Shown: positions 7,960-15,787 of the stretch, in pieces
How the letters are laid out: the number at the start of each line of letters is the position of its first letter
Position numbering within the stretch: the first letter of the stretch is position 1
From: Pseudomonas sp. H1h
Lineage (GTDB): Bacteria > Pseudomonadota > Gammaproteobacteria > Pseudomonadales > Pseudomonadaceae
Reading direction: 5' to 3'
NCBI RefSeq assembly: GCF_000633255.1
Contig: NZ_AYMJ01000018.1
Location: 310,001-374,000, forward strand
Length of the DNA stretch: 64,000 nucleotides
Made by a program: the position numbers and the translations under genes
The notes under the pieces: generated by a model
Database searches by the model: none
What the model saw: the letters and a program-made list of their open reading frames with translations, nothing else
What the model was told of the DNA's origin: nothing

Positions 7960-8835
7960 TCAGGGGTTGCTCACCAGGCTCAGCCAGTCGGTGAACAGCT
8001 TCACTTTCGACAAGCCCTGCTTGTCATTCGCCACGTCCAGCCAGTAGCCATACGGGCCGATCACTTCAATCGGGGTGATCGGCAACAGGCTGCCGTTAGC
8101 CAGTTCCTTTTCGATCATCTGCCGGTCGATCACCGCCAGCCCGCCGCCGGCCAATGCGGTGTGAATCACCTGGTCCAGGGTGCTGAATTCCAGACCTCGG
8201 GCAGCATCGATGTCGTCGCGTCCCATGGCTGCCAGCCAGTTTTCCCAGACCTTCAAGCGCTTGCCGTCGTGGAGAATGTGCAGCAATGGAAATTGCCGCA
8301 GATCCGGTGCTTGCTCGCCGTCGAACAGCTCCGGGCTGGCAACGGCGATGTGGCGTTCCATCACCAGCAGTTGGCTGGCGCAATGGGTGGTCGCTGCGAG
8401 GCCGAAACGGATGTGGCAATCGATCTCGGAGAGGCTGTCGTGGCTGGCCTGATTGGTCACGCTGAGGCTGATGTCCGGGTAGCGCTGGCAGAACGCGCGC
8501 AGGTGCGGCGACAGCCAGCGCGTGGCCCAGGTCGGTGGCGCGAGCACGCGCAGGCGTTGGCGCAGATTGGGCACGCGCACCGCTTGCAGCGCACGCTCCA
8601 TGTGATCGAAAGCTTCGGCCAGATGCGGTTTGAGGTTGCTGCCGGCTTCGGTCAGTGACAGGCCTTGCGGCGTGCGCACGAACAGCGCTACACCGAGGTA
8701 GTCTTCGAGTTGTTTGATCTGGCGACTGACGGCGCCCTGGGTGACGTTCAGGCCCAGTGCGGCCTGACTGAAACTGCGATGCCGCGCGACTTCTTCGAAC
8801 ACGCGCAGGGTGTTGAGCGAGGGCAGTTGACGCAT
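7960..8835 (-). CDS. LysR-family regulator, GcvA-like
   Basis: 291 residues. The N-terminal winged helix-turn-helix (about residues 7-65) has the LysR signature AALGLNVTQGAVSRQIKQLE; the remainder is the two-lobed effector domain with APPTWATRWLSPHLRAF, typical of the GcvA subgroup. A DNA-binding activator or repressor in the cytoplasm. It is convergent with the MFS pseudogene and follows the porin gene on the same strand after a REP pair, so its target is not fixed by position; the Fae operon and the porin are both candidates. Confidence 0.88.
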   Translation of the reverse strand: MRQLPSLNTLRVFEEVARHRSFSQAALGLNVTQGAVSRQIKQLEDYLGVALFVRTPQGLSLTEAGSNLKPHLAEAFDHMERALQAVRVPNLRQRLRVLAPPTWATRWLSPHLRAFCQRYPDISLSVTNQASHDSLSEIDCHIRFGLAATTHCASQLLVMERHIAVASPELFDGEQAPDLRQFPLLHILHDGKRLKVWENWLAAMGRDDIDAARGLEFSTLDQVIHTALAGGGLAVIDRQMIEKELANGSLLPITPIEVIGPYGYWLDVANDKQGLSKVKLFTDWLSLVSNP

Positions 8836-8950
8836 GGAGGTGGAACTCCGGGTCGAGCGTTTGGCTCGGTTTTGTTTTTGTAGGTTTTGTTGGTAGGGGT
8901 TATCTGACTATTGGTGAGGGGGCGGATGCAAGCGTTGTTTGGCAGGACGC

Positions 8951-9025
8951 CTTCGCGAGCAAGCCCGCTCCCACATTGGATGTGTGTCAGGCACACATCC
9001 GGTGGGAGCGGGCTTGCTCGCGAAG
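8951..9025. repeat. REP pair (BIME), inward orientation
   Basis: CTTCGCGAGCAAGCCCGCTC at 8951-8970 faces its complement ending at 9025. The order of the two halves is the reverse of the pairs at 7856, 11371 and 15645. It sits between the porin stop and the LysR start. Confidence 0.9.
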
Positions 9026-9054
9026 GCTGACTTTCAGGCGCGGTAAATCCCGGA

Positions 9055-10233
9055 TCAGAAGTAGTAACCGACGTTCACATACAGCTGATTCTCCCACTGA
9101 TCCAGCCCACCCGCACCGAGGCTCTGGGTGTAACTGCTGCCACCGATGTACGGGTCATTCCTGCCAAACAACCACTCGGTCGCGACCCACAATTTGCTCA
9201 CTGAAAACGAGCTGCCGAGGATCATCCGCTCAGAAGTCTTGAAGCCGCTGGCGGATTTGTCGAAGGCACTGTAGTTGGTGTAGAGCTTGATTCCGCTGAC
9301 CTGATCGAACAGGTATTTGCCAGCCACGTCGTAACTCAGATCCGCCACGTACAGATTGCCGCGACTGGCAACGTTGTAAGTGCCGTCGTAACCGCCAAGG
9401 GTCACCCGCTCATCAGTGCCGGCATTGCGCGGCGACATCTGCTGGCGTGCTGCCTGCAACTGCACGCCCCACGGGCCATTTTTGCCCAGATAATGCACGG
9501 CCACGGCGTTGCGCCGGCCATCGTTGTCGGTGTCCTTGTTTTCCAAGGTCGAGGTCAGGCCGGAGATCCCCACTTCGGATTTCCACGGCCCCAGCTCCAG
9601 CGCTTTCGCCACCCGCAGCACCACGGTGTTGCGTTCCTGGTTGTCGCTGCCGTCCGCCACGTAGCTGTCAGCCCCGGACACCACGCTGGAATAGGTGACG
9701 CCTTTGCTGGTGCCTTTGCCTTGCCACGCCGGACGCAAGTAGTAACCGGCCTGAATATTCCAGTCGCCGCTTTGCTGGATGTATTTGGCGCCGACCTGTT
9801 GCACGTCTTCCAGGCCAATGACGTTGCCCAGGGTTTCGTAGAAAGTGCTGCCGAAATACGGCTGCAGGCCGAACGGCACACTGTTCAGGCCGACTTGTAC
9901 CTGTTGGTCCGGATTGAACTTGTAGCCGACCCAGGCGAACTTGGCGAACTGAATGTCGCCATAGTTTTTCGTGTACTGGTAAGGGTAGGAGCGACCGTAG
10001 AAGCGATACTGCGCCTCGCCGATCCAGCTGTCGGAATTGTATTTGGCGCTGAGGAAGACCGTGTCGAGGCCAAACTTCTGAATGTCGCGATCCGGGTCCA
10101 CGTCCCAGCGCGCACGAATGGCGCCGCCAAGATCAAGGTTGTCGGTGACTTGTACCGCCATCGCCGGAGCGGCAACGCTGCAGAACAGAACGATAGACGT
10201 GGTGCGCAGGCGCAAGGATGCAGGGAAGGGCAT
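9055..10233 (-). CDS. Outer-membrane beta-barrel porin
   Basis: 392 residues beginning MPFPASLRLRTTSIVLFCSV with a signal peptide cleaved after AMA, followed by alternating amphipathic strands rich in Tyr, Gly and Asn and ending YVNVGYYF; the terminal Phe is the usual outer-membrane assembly signal. No exact family recognised; it looks like a specific-substrate porin of carbohydrate or aromatic-acid type. The start at 10233 is chosen because the signal peptide begins there, although the frame is open to 10320. Its promoter region shares a block of about 55 bp with the aldehyde dehydrogenase promoter at 11518-11571, so it should be co-regulated with that operon and supply its substrate. Confidence 0.8.
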   Translation of the reverse strand: MPFPASLRLRTTSIVLFCSVAAPAMAVQVTDNLDLGGAIRARWDVDPDRDIQKFGLDTVFLSAKYNSDSWIGEAQYRFYGRSYPYQYTKNYGDIQFAKFAWVGYKFNPDQQVQVGLNSVPFGLQPYFGSTFYETLGNVIGLEDVQQVGAKYIQQSGDWNIQAGYYLRPAWQGKGTSKGVTYSSVVSGADSYVADGSDNQERNTVVLRVAKALELGPWKSEVGISGLTSTLENKDTDNDGRRNAVAVHYLGKNGPWGVQLQAARQQMSPRNAGTDERVTLGGYDGTYNVASRGNLYVADLSYDVAGKYLFDQVSGIKLYTNYSAFDKSASGFKTSERMILGSSFSVSKLWVATEWLFGRNDPYIGGSSYTQSLGAGGLDQWENQLYVNVGYYF

Positions 10234-10244
10234 GAAGCGGCTCT

Positions 10245-10305
10245 CGATTGTTTTTATTAGAGATGCCGCGCAGTTTTGCCATCCGCTGGAGGTTGAACAA
10301 ACGAT
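10245..10305 (-). promoter_or_regulatory. Porin promoter block shared with the 11518-11571 region
   Basis: Read on the minus strand: ATCGTTTGTTCAACC (10305-10291), then CCAGCG, CTG-GCGGCAT-like bases, and ATAAAAACAA 14 bases before the start codon. The same elements in the same order and at nearly the same distance precede the gene at 11588. Probable LysR site plus promoter, with a CA-rich Hfq/Crc-like motif near the ribosome site. Confidence 0.65.
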
Positions 10306-10419
10306 AAAAACGATGCGCAAACCTGCATCGAATGCATGTTACTCAAAAAATCCTGTAGGACAGTCCGGCACAGGCATGGGATGCTTTACGCCTTGTCAGT
10401 GGTTTTCGAGTGCCTTGAT

Positions 10420-11352
10420 ATGAAACGCAAAATGCCCGGCCTGAACGCGCTCAAGGCGTTCGAAGTGGCCGGCAGCACCGGCAGTTTCACCCGCGCCGCC
10501 GAGTTGCTCAACGTCACCCAGAGTGCGGTCAGCCGTCAGGTGCGGCAGCTGGAAGAACAGCTCGGTGAAAGCCTGCTGGAGCGGCGCCATCATCATCTGG
10601 AGCTGACCGCCGCCGGCAAGGTGCTGCTGCGGGCACTGCACCAGTCGTTCGACAAGATCGAACTGACGGTGCGCAGCATCCAGCAGAAAACCCATTCCAA
10701 CCGGTTGCACATCAACGCGCCGCCGACCTTCACCAGTCGCTGGCTGATGCCGCGCCTGGGGCGTTTGCGCGAGCAGCACCCGGAACTCGAACTGAGCATC
10801 ACCACGCGCTTGCAGGACAGCCTGGCGGAAACCAGCACACTCGACTGTGCGATCCGTTTTGGCGACGGTGAATGGGACGGCCTCGACAGTTCGCTGCTGA
10901 TTCAGGAACGGCACATCGCGGTGTGCGCGCCGTCGTTGTATACCCGCGAGGGCGCCGAGCAGGGCATTGACCTCAATCGACTGACGCTGCTGCACGTGCT
11001 GGCCAAGGAAGATCAGCGCTATCTGACCTGGAAACACTGGCTGGACGCGGCGCGCATCAGCGGAGTCGATACCCAGGGCGGTTACGAATTCGATCTGCTG
11101 GACCTGGCGATTCAGGCCGCGACCGACGGGCTGGGGATCACCATTGCCGACTGGCACATGGTCGCCACTGAGTTGGCCAGCGGGCAGTTGACCCAAGTGC
11201 TGAATGTGCACGTGGAAGGGCACCAGTCCTACTGGCTGGTGACCCGGCCGGAGCAGACCGAGATGCCGCAGTTGCAGGTATTTGCGCAATGGCTGCAGGA
11301 GGAAATCTGGCTGGCGCAGCGCCAACTCGAGCCCTCGACCGCTGCGACCTGA
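10420..11352 (+). CDS. LysR-family regulator, probable activator of the porin/dehydratase cluster
   Basis: 310 residues, GcvA subgroup. The HTH region (about 12-70) carries AAELLNVTQSAVSRQVRQLEE; APPTFTSRWLMPRLGRLRE opens the effector domain. ATG 10420 is chosen as the first that gives a normal LysR N-terminus (MKRKMPGLNALKAFEVAG); ATG 10432 is the alternative. It lies between the divergent porin and the downstream ALDH-MFS-enolase genes, whose promoters share a 15-base identical element and more; it is therefore the best candidate to bind both. It is likely inducible by the pathway substrate (inference). Confidence 0.88.
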   Translation: MKRKMPGLNALKAFEVAGSTGSFTRAAELLNVTQSAVSRQVRQLEEQLGESLLERRHHHLELTAAGKVLLRALHQSFDKIELTVRSIQQKTHSNRLHINAPPTFTSRWLMPRLGRLREQHPELELSITTRLQDSLAETSTLDCAIRFGDGEWDGLDSSLLIQERHIAVCAPSLYTREGAEQGIDLNRLTLLHVLAKEDQRYLTWKHWLDAARISGVDTQGGYEFDLLDLAIQAATDGLGITIADWHMVATELASGQLTQVLNVHVEGHQSYWLVTRPEQTEMPQLQVFAQWLQEEIWLAQRQLEPSTAAT

Positions 11353-11370
11353 TCCACCCCAAATCCCCTC

Positions 11371-11458
11371 GTGGGAGCGGGCTTGCTCGCGAATGCGGTG
11401 TGTCAGCTTGCATCGTCAACGCCTGACACCCCGCATTCACGAGCAAACCCGCTCCCAC
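11371..11458. repeat. REP pair (BIME)
   Basis: GTGGGAGCGGGCTTGCTCGC at 11371-11390 paired with an imperfect complement CGAGCAAACCCGCTCCCAC ending at 11458. Between the LysR stop and the ALDH promoter. Confidence 0.9.
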
Positions 11459-11517
11459 ACAGGATTCTGCGCACGCGAGGGTAACCTGCATTTTTCGAAT
11501 GTTTAAGCGCCCTTTAA

Positions 11518-11573
11518 ATCGTTTGTTCAACCCGCCAGCGATGACAAGACTGGCGGCATTGATAAAAACAAAC
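11518..11573 (+). promoter_or_regulatory. ALDH operon promoter block shared with the porin
   Basis: ATCGTTTGTTCAACC (11518-11532), CCAGCG, ATGACAAGACTG, GCGGCAT and ATAAAAACAA (11562-11571). The first 15 bases are identical to the porin promoter on the other strand, and most of what follows matches with small spacing changes. ATAAAAACAA recurs at 13042 before the MFS gene. Confidence 0.65.
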
Positions 11574-11587
11574 GATGGGCGATGCAC

Positions 11588-13012
11588 ATGCGAATCGAGC
11601 GAAATTATGTAAACGGCCACTTCATCGAGCCTGCCAGCGCGGCGCTGATCGAGGTCTATAACCCGGCCACTGAAGCGTTGCTCGGCCATGTGTCGGCCGC
11701 GACCGTCGAGGAAGCCACCGCAGCCGTCGATGCGGCAGCAACCGCACAAAAGGTCTGGGGCAAGCTCACCAGCATCGAACGCGCCGAACATCTGCGAGCC
11801 TTTGCCACTGCCCTTGAAGAGCGTGCCGAAGCCATCGGCGTCGCGCTGGCTGCCGAGTCCGGCAAGAGCGTCGCCGACGCCAGCAACGAAGCGCGTTATG
11901 CCGCGCAGATCACCCGCTATCACGCCGAGTGGGCACGCCGCATCGAAGGCGAGATCATTCCCAGCGACAGCCCCGACGAAAACCTGTTTCTGCACCGCGA
12001 GCCAATCGGTGTCGTTGCCTGCCTGATCCCGTTCAACTACCCGGTTTATACCCTGTTGCGCAAAATTGCCCCGGCGCTGATTGCCGGCAACACCGTGGTG
12101 GTGCGCCCGAGCAACAACACCCCGACCTCGGCGTTCGAAATCGCCAAAGCGGTGCAACAGTCGGGCATGCCGGCGGGCGTCATCAATATTCTGACCATGG
12201 ATCACGCGACCGCAGCGACAGTCTGCACTCATAGAGCCGTGGGCCTGATTACGTTGACCGGCAGCGTCAACGCCGGGCGCATCGTCCTCGACTACTGCAA
12301 GGCCAACATCGCCAAGCCGTCGCTGGAGTTGGGCGGCAAGACCCCGGCGATCATCGAGGCCGATGCCGATCTGGAAGCCGCAGCCACGGCCATCGTTGCG
12401 TCGAAAACCACCCACTGCGGCCAGTTGTGCACGGCGGTGGAGCGGGTCTACGTGCAGGAAAGCGTTCATGACCGCTTCCTCGCCTTGCTCAAGACCAAGA
12501 TTGCCGCCGTGAAATTCGGCGATCGCGCCACGGACGCCAGCCTGATGGGGCCGTTGGTCAACGCCAGTTCGCAGCAGACCATCCACGCCATGGTCGAGCG
12601 CGCCATCGCCGACGGTGCGGTCCTCGAAAGCGGCGGTGTATTGCCACAAGGTCGTGGGCATTTCTATCCGCCGACCCTGCTCAGCGGCTGCCGCCAGGAC
12701 ATGGAAATTGTCCAGGAAGAAATCTTCGGCCCGGTACTGCCGGTGCTCAAGTACCGCGACATTGATGAAGCACTGGCGATGGCCAACGATCATCAGTTCG
12801 GCCTGTCGTCGGTGCTCTACACCGAGAACTATCGCACCGCGCAGAGAGTCGCCAACGCTATCGAAGCCGGCGAGCTGTACGTCAATCGCACCCCGGCCGA
12901 CCCGTATCAGGGCTACCACGCCGGCTGGAAACGCTCGGGCCTGGGCGGCGATGACGGCAAGCACGGCATGCTCGAATTCACCCAGACCCGCCTCGTGGTC
13001 ATGAAGTACTGA
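11588..13012 (+). CDS. NAD(P)-dependent aldehyde dehydrogenase, lactaldehyde type
   Basis: 474 residues. Oxyanion Asn150 in LIPFNYPVY, base Glu247 in LELGGKTPA, nucleophile Cys281 in CGQLCTAVERV. The VERVYV-type context and EIFGPVLPVLKY resemble the AldA (lactaldehyde/glycolaldehyde) branch. The start may be ATG 11588 or ATG 11582, two codons earlier; GGGCG lies before both. First gene of a run with MFS, enolase-superfamily enzyme and, after a REP, GMC oxidoreductase. The likely role is oxidation of the aldehyde made by the GMC enzyme or by cleavage of a dehydrated sugar acid. Regulation is probably by the LysR at 10420. Confidence 0.88.
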   Translation: MRIERNYVNGHFIEPASAALIEVYNPATEALLGHVSAATVEEATAAVDAAATAQKVWGKLTSIERAEHLRAFATALEERAEAIGVALAAESGKSVADASNEARYAAQITRYHAEWARRIEGEIIPSDSPDENLFLHREPIGVVACLIPFNYPVYTLLRKIAPALIAGNTVVVRPSNNTPTSAFEIAKAVQQSGMPAGVINILTMDHATAATVCTHRAVGLITLTGSVNAGRIVLDYCKANIAKPSLELGGKTPAIIEADADLEAAATAIVASKTTHCGQLCTAVERVYVQESVHDRFLALLKTKIAAVKFGDRATDASLMGPLVNASSQQTIHAMVERAIADGAVLESGGVLPQGRGHFYPPTLLSGCRQDMEIVQEEIFGPVLPVLKYRDIDEALAMANDHQFGLSSVLYTENYRTAQRVANAIEAGELYVNRTPADPYQGYHAGWKRSGLGGDDGKHGMLEFTQTRLVVMKY

Positions 13013-13041
13013 TCCACCGCAACACGCCTCATGCTGCACCT

Positions 13042-13053
13042 ATAAAAACAATT
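13042..13053 (+). promoter_or_regulatory. CA-rich Hfq/Crc-like motif before the MFS gene
   Basis: ATAAAAACAATT, 41 bases before the MFS start. The decamer ATAAAAACAA is also present in the leaders of the porin and ALDH genes of this cluster. In pseudomonads A-rich AAnAAnAA sites near start codons bind Hfq-Crc in catabolite repression; the assignment here is inference. Confidence 0.4.
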
Positions 13054-13094
13054 ATCAGGGGCGCCCGGAGCACGGGTCGCCCGAGGTCACTTCA

Positions 13095-14414
13095 ATGTCC
13101 AAGCATGCATCCTCTGCTGCCGCTGTTCAGGGTTCCCATTCGGCTGTGAAAAGCCCGAGTGACAAGGGAAGTCGCTATGTCCAATTGATGTTGCTGGTGC
13201 TCGCGGCCGGCGCGATCTATCCGATTCTGTACCTGCGTCAGGTCTACCAGACCACGATGCTCGAAGTGTTCCAGATCAACCACAGTGAACTGGGCTATCT
13301 GTACTCGATGCTCGGCACGATTTTCCTCCTCAGCTACTTGCCCAGCGGCTGGCTGGCGGATCGCATTGCGCCACGCTTTCTGATTTTCTTTTCGCTGGTG
13401 GCGACCGGCGCGCTGGGCCTGTGGTATTCGACGGCGCCGTCGATGAGCGGGCTGATGATCATCTTCGGTTGCTGGGGCCTGACCACCGGTTTGACCTTCT
13501 GGGCCTCGGTGCTCAAACGGGTGAAGATGATCGCTCATCACACCGAACAGGGGCGCTTCTTCGGCATCCTCGATGGAGGTCGCGGCCTGGTCGAGGCGCT
13601 GCTGGCGACGGTTGCGCTGGCGCTGTTCGCCTTCGCCACCGAAACCCGTGGTGAATCCACCGCCGAAGGCTTCCGCCATGTGGTCTATCTGTACGCCTTC
13701 ACCTGTATCGCCATCGGCTGCGTGCTGGTGTTGATCAAGGATCCGAAATCGATGGCGGACACGCCGCCGGTGGAGAAGGGCAAGTTCAACCTGCTCACGG
13801 ATCTGGCGACGCTGGTGAAGATTCCCGAGCTATGGCTGGTCACGGCGATCGTGTTTTGCGGTTATCACATCTTCTGGGCCACCTACAGCTTCTCGGACTA
13901 CCTGCAAGGCAGCGGCCTGACCGCCGTCATGGCCGGCACTATCACCACTATCAAGTTGTGGATGCGCCCGATCGGCGGCATCGGTGGCGGCTGGCTGGGG
14001 GACAGGTTCTCGAACATTTCGGTGCTGATCGTCGCGCTGTTGCTGGCGAGTCTGGCGATCGTCGGCCTGATCGTATTCCCGGCGCTCAACAGCATGGGGC
14101 TGCTGATTGCCACGGTGATTTTCATTGGCCTGATGACTTACGCGATTCGCGGTTTGTACTGGGCAATTCTCGACAGCTGCAACATTCCGCTGCGCATCAC
14201 CGGTCTGGCCATCGGCATCGTCTCGGTGGTCGGCTATATGCCGGATGCCTTTATTCCGCTGATCAACGGCTACCTCACCGAACGGTTCCCGGGAGCCTTT
14301 GGTTACAAGCTGTATTTCGGCTACATCGCCTTTATCGGACTGCTCGGCACTCTGGCTGCTGTGACCTTGCGTGCCCGAATCAATCGCAAATCCTCGAAGA
14401 AAACTGGTGCCTGA
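13095..14414 (+). CDS. MFS transporter
   Basis: 439 residues with 12 probable membrane helices after a 25-residue hydrophilic N-terminal tail. The loop 2-3 motif is SGWLADRIAPRF, and the sequence resembles the YihN/nitrate-sulphate-like branch of the major facilitator family rather than sugar porters. Inner-membrane uptake by proton symport is expected. The next gene begins one base after the stop region (TGACATG), so the two are co-translated. With the porin upstream it provides the two-membrane import route for the compound degraded by the cluster. Confidence 0.87.
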   Translation: MSKHASSAAAVQGSHSAVKSPSDKGSRYVQLMLLVLAAGAIYPILYLRQVYQTTMLEVFQINHSELGYLYSMLGTIFLLSYLPSGWLADRIAPRFLIFFSLVATGALGLWYSTAPSMSGLMIIFGCWGLTTGLTFWASVLKRVKMIAHHTEQGRFFGILDGGRGLVEALLATVALALFAFATETRGESTAEGFRHVVYLYAFTCIAIGCVLVLIKDPKSMADTPPVEKGKFNLLTDLATLVKIPELWLVTAIVFCGYHIFWATYSFSDYLQGSGLTAVMAGTITTIKLWMRPIGGIGGGWLGDRFSNISVLIVALLLASLAIVGLIVFPALNSMGLLIATVIFIGLMTYAIRGLYWAILDSCNIPLRITGLAIGIVSVVGYMPDAFIPLINGYLTERFPGAFGYKLYFGYIAFIGLLGTLAAVTLRARINRKSSKKTGA

Positions 14415-14415
14415 C

Positions 14416-15633
14416 ATGAAAATCATCGCCCTGGAAACCCATATCGTCGCCGTACCGCCACCGCACATCGGCGGCATGTACTGGCTGTTCGTCAAGCTCA
14501 GGACCGACTGCGGCATCGAAGGCGTCGGCGAGATCTACGCCGCGACCTTCGGCCCCAACGCCATGCTGCCGATCATCGACGACGTGTTCGAACGCTACCT
14601 GCTCAATCAGGACCCGCACCATATCGAGCGCTTCTTCCGCCAGTCCTATTCCAGCGGGTTCACCCAACGCCCCGACCTGACCATGATGGGGGTGGTCAGC
14701 GGCCTGGAAATGGCCTGTTGGGACATCATCGGTAAAGCGGCGAACAAGCCGGTCTACGAACTGCTCGGCGGCAAGGTCAATGAGCGCCTGCGCTCTTACA
14801 CCTATCTGTACCCGGTCAACAGCCGTGGCGAGTACGACTACGACGATCCGGATCTGGCGGCTGAATGCGCCGTGGAGAATATGAACAAGGGCTTCACGGC
14901 GGTGAAGTTCGACCCTGCCGGCCCTTACACCGCGTATTCCGGGCACCAGATTTCGCTGGAGGTGCTGGAGCGCTGCGAAACCTTCTGCCGCAAGATCCGC
15001 GAAGCGGTGGGCAACAAGTGCGACCTGCTGTTCGGGACTCACGGGCAAATGGTGCCGTCATCGGCCATTCGTCTGGCCAGGCGCCTGGAAAAGTACGACC
15101 CGCTGTGGTTCGAAGAGCCGGTGCCGCCGGGGCAGGAAGAGGCCATGGCGCAAGTCGCGGCCAAGACCAGCATCCCGATTGCCACGGGCGAACGGCTGAC
15201 CACCAAGTACGAGTTCTTCAAGCTGTTGCAGGCCGGCGGCGCGTCGATTCTGCAGATGAACGTTGCGCGCTGTGGCGGCCTGCTCGAAGCCAAGAAAATC
15301 GCCAGCATGGCCGAGGCCTACTACGCGCAGATCGCTCCGCATCTGTACAACGGACCGATTGGCGCTGCGGCCAGTTTCCAGTTGGCGACCTGCACCCCGA
15401 ACTTCCTGATTCAGGAAAGCATCGAGACCTGGGGCGGCTTCCATGCCGAGATCCTGAACAAGCCGCTGCAGTGGGAGGACGGCTACATCATCCCGTCCAC
15501 CGAACCGGGCCTGGGCGTGGAACTGAACATGGACGTGGTGCGCAGGCATTCGCCGTACACCGGCGAGCGCCTGCACCTGCAAATGGCGCCGACGCCAGTG
15601 GACGTCAAAGACACATCCCCGGCCAAAGGCTGA
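14416..15633 (+). CDS. Mandelate racemase/enolase-superfamily dehydratase with altered metal site
   Basis: 405 residues, both enolase-superfamily domains present. Recognisable positions are Lys164 (AVKFDPAGP), Glu233-Glu234 (LWFEEPVPP), Glu259-Arg260 (ATGERLTTK), His309 (QIAPHLYNGP) and Glu334 (IQESIETWGG). The segment that in many dehydratases holds the first Mg2+ ligand as D-x-H-G reads FGTHGQ at 206-211, with Gly207 in place of Asp. Either this clade uses a different ligand or the alignment is shifted by one. Probable dehydration of a sugar acid or related hydroxy acid in the cytoplasm. It abuts the MFS gene and precedes a GMC oxidoreductase. Confidence 0.82.
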   Translation: MKIIALETHIVAVPPPHIGGMYWLFVKLRTDCGIEGVGEIYAATFGPNAMLPIIDDVFERYLLNQDPHHIERFFRQSYSSGFTQRPDLTMMGVVSGLEMACWDIIGKAANKPVYELLGGKVNERLRSYTYLYPVNSRGEYDYDDPDLAAECAVENMNKGFTAVKFDPAGPYTAYSGHQISLEVLERCETFCRKIREAVGNKCDLLFGTHGQMVPSSAIRLARRLEKYDPLWFEEPVPPGQEEAMAQVAAKTSIPIATGERLTTKYEFFKLLQAGGASILQMNVARCGGLLEAKKIASMAEAYYAQIAPHLYNGPIGAAASFQLATCTPNFLIQESIETWGGFHAEILNKPLQWEDGYIIPSTEPGLGVELNMDVVRRHSPYTGERLHLQMAPTPVDVKDTSPAKG

Positions 15634-15644
15634 CGCAGATCCAT

Positions 15645-15734
15645 TGTGGGAGCGGGCTTGCTCGCGAAAGCGGTGGGTCACCCTCTGAGAGTGGCGGCTG
15701 ATACGACGCCTTCGCGAGCAGGCTCGCTCCCACA
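15645..15734. repeat. REP pair (BIME)
   Basis: GTGGGAGCGGGCTTGCTCGC at 15646-15665 and a variant complement TTCGCGAGCAGGCTCGCTCC at 15711-15730, between the dehydratase and GMC genes. Confidence 0.92.
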
Positions 15735-15787
15735 GGGGAGTGTGGTGCGCTTTTCGATTTGTACAACGACTTACGCGGTAACCGTGC

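Noticed and set aside
11138..13039. A 633-codon open frame opposite LysR and the aldehyde dehydrogenase
   Set aside because: Antisense shadow running through a REP pair and two promoters.
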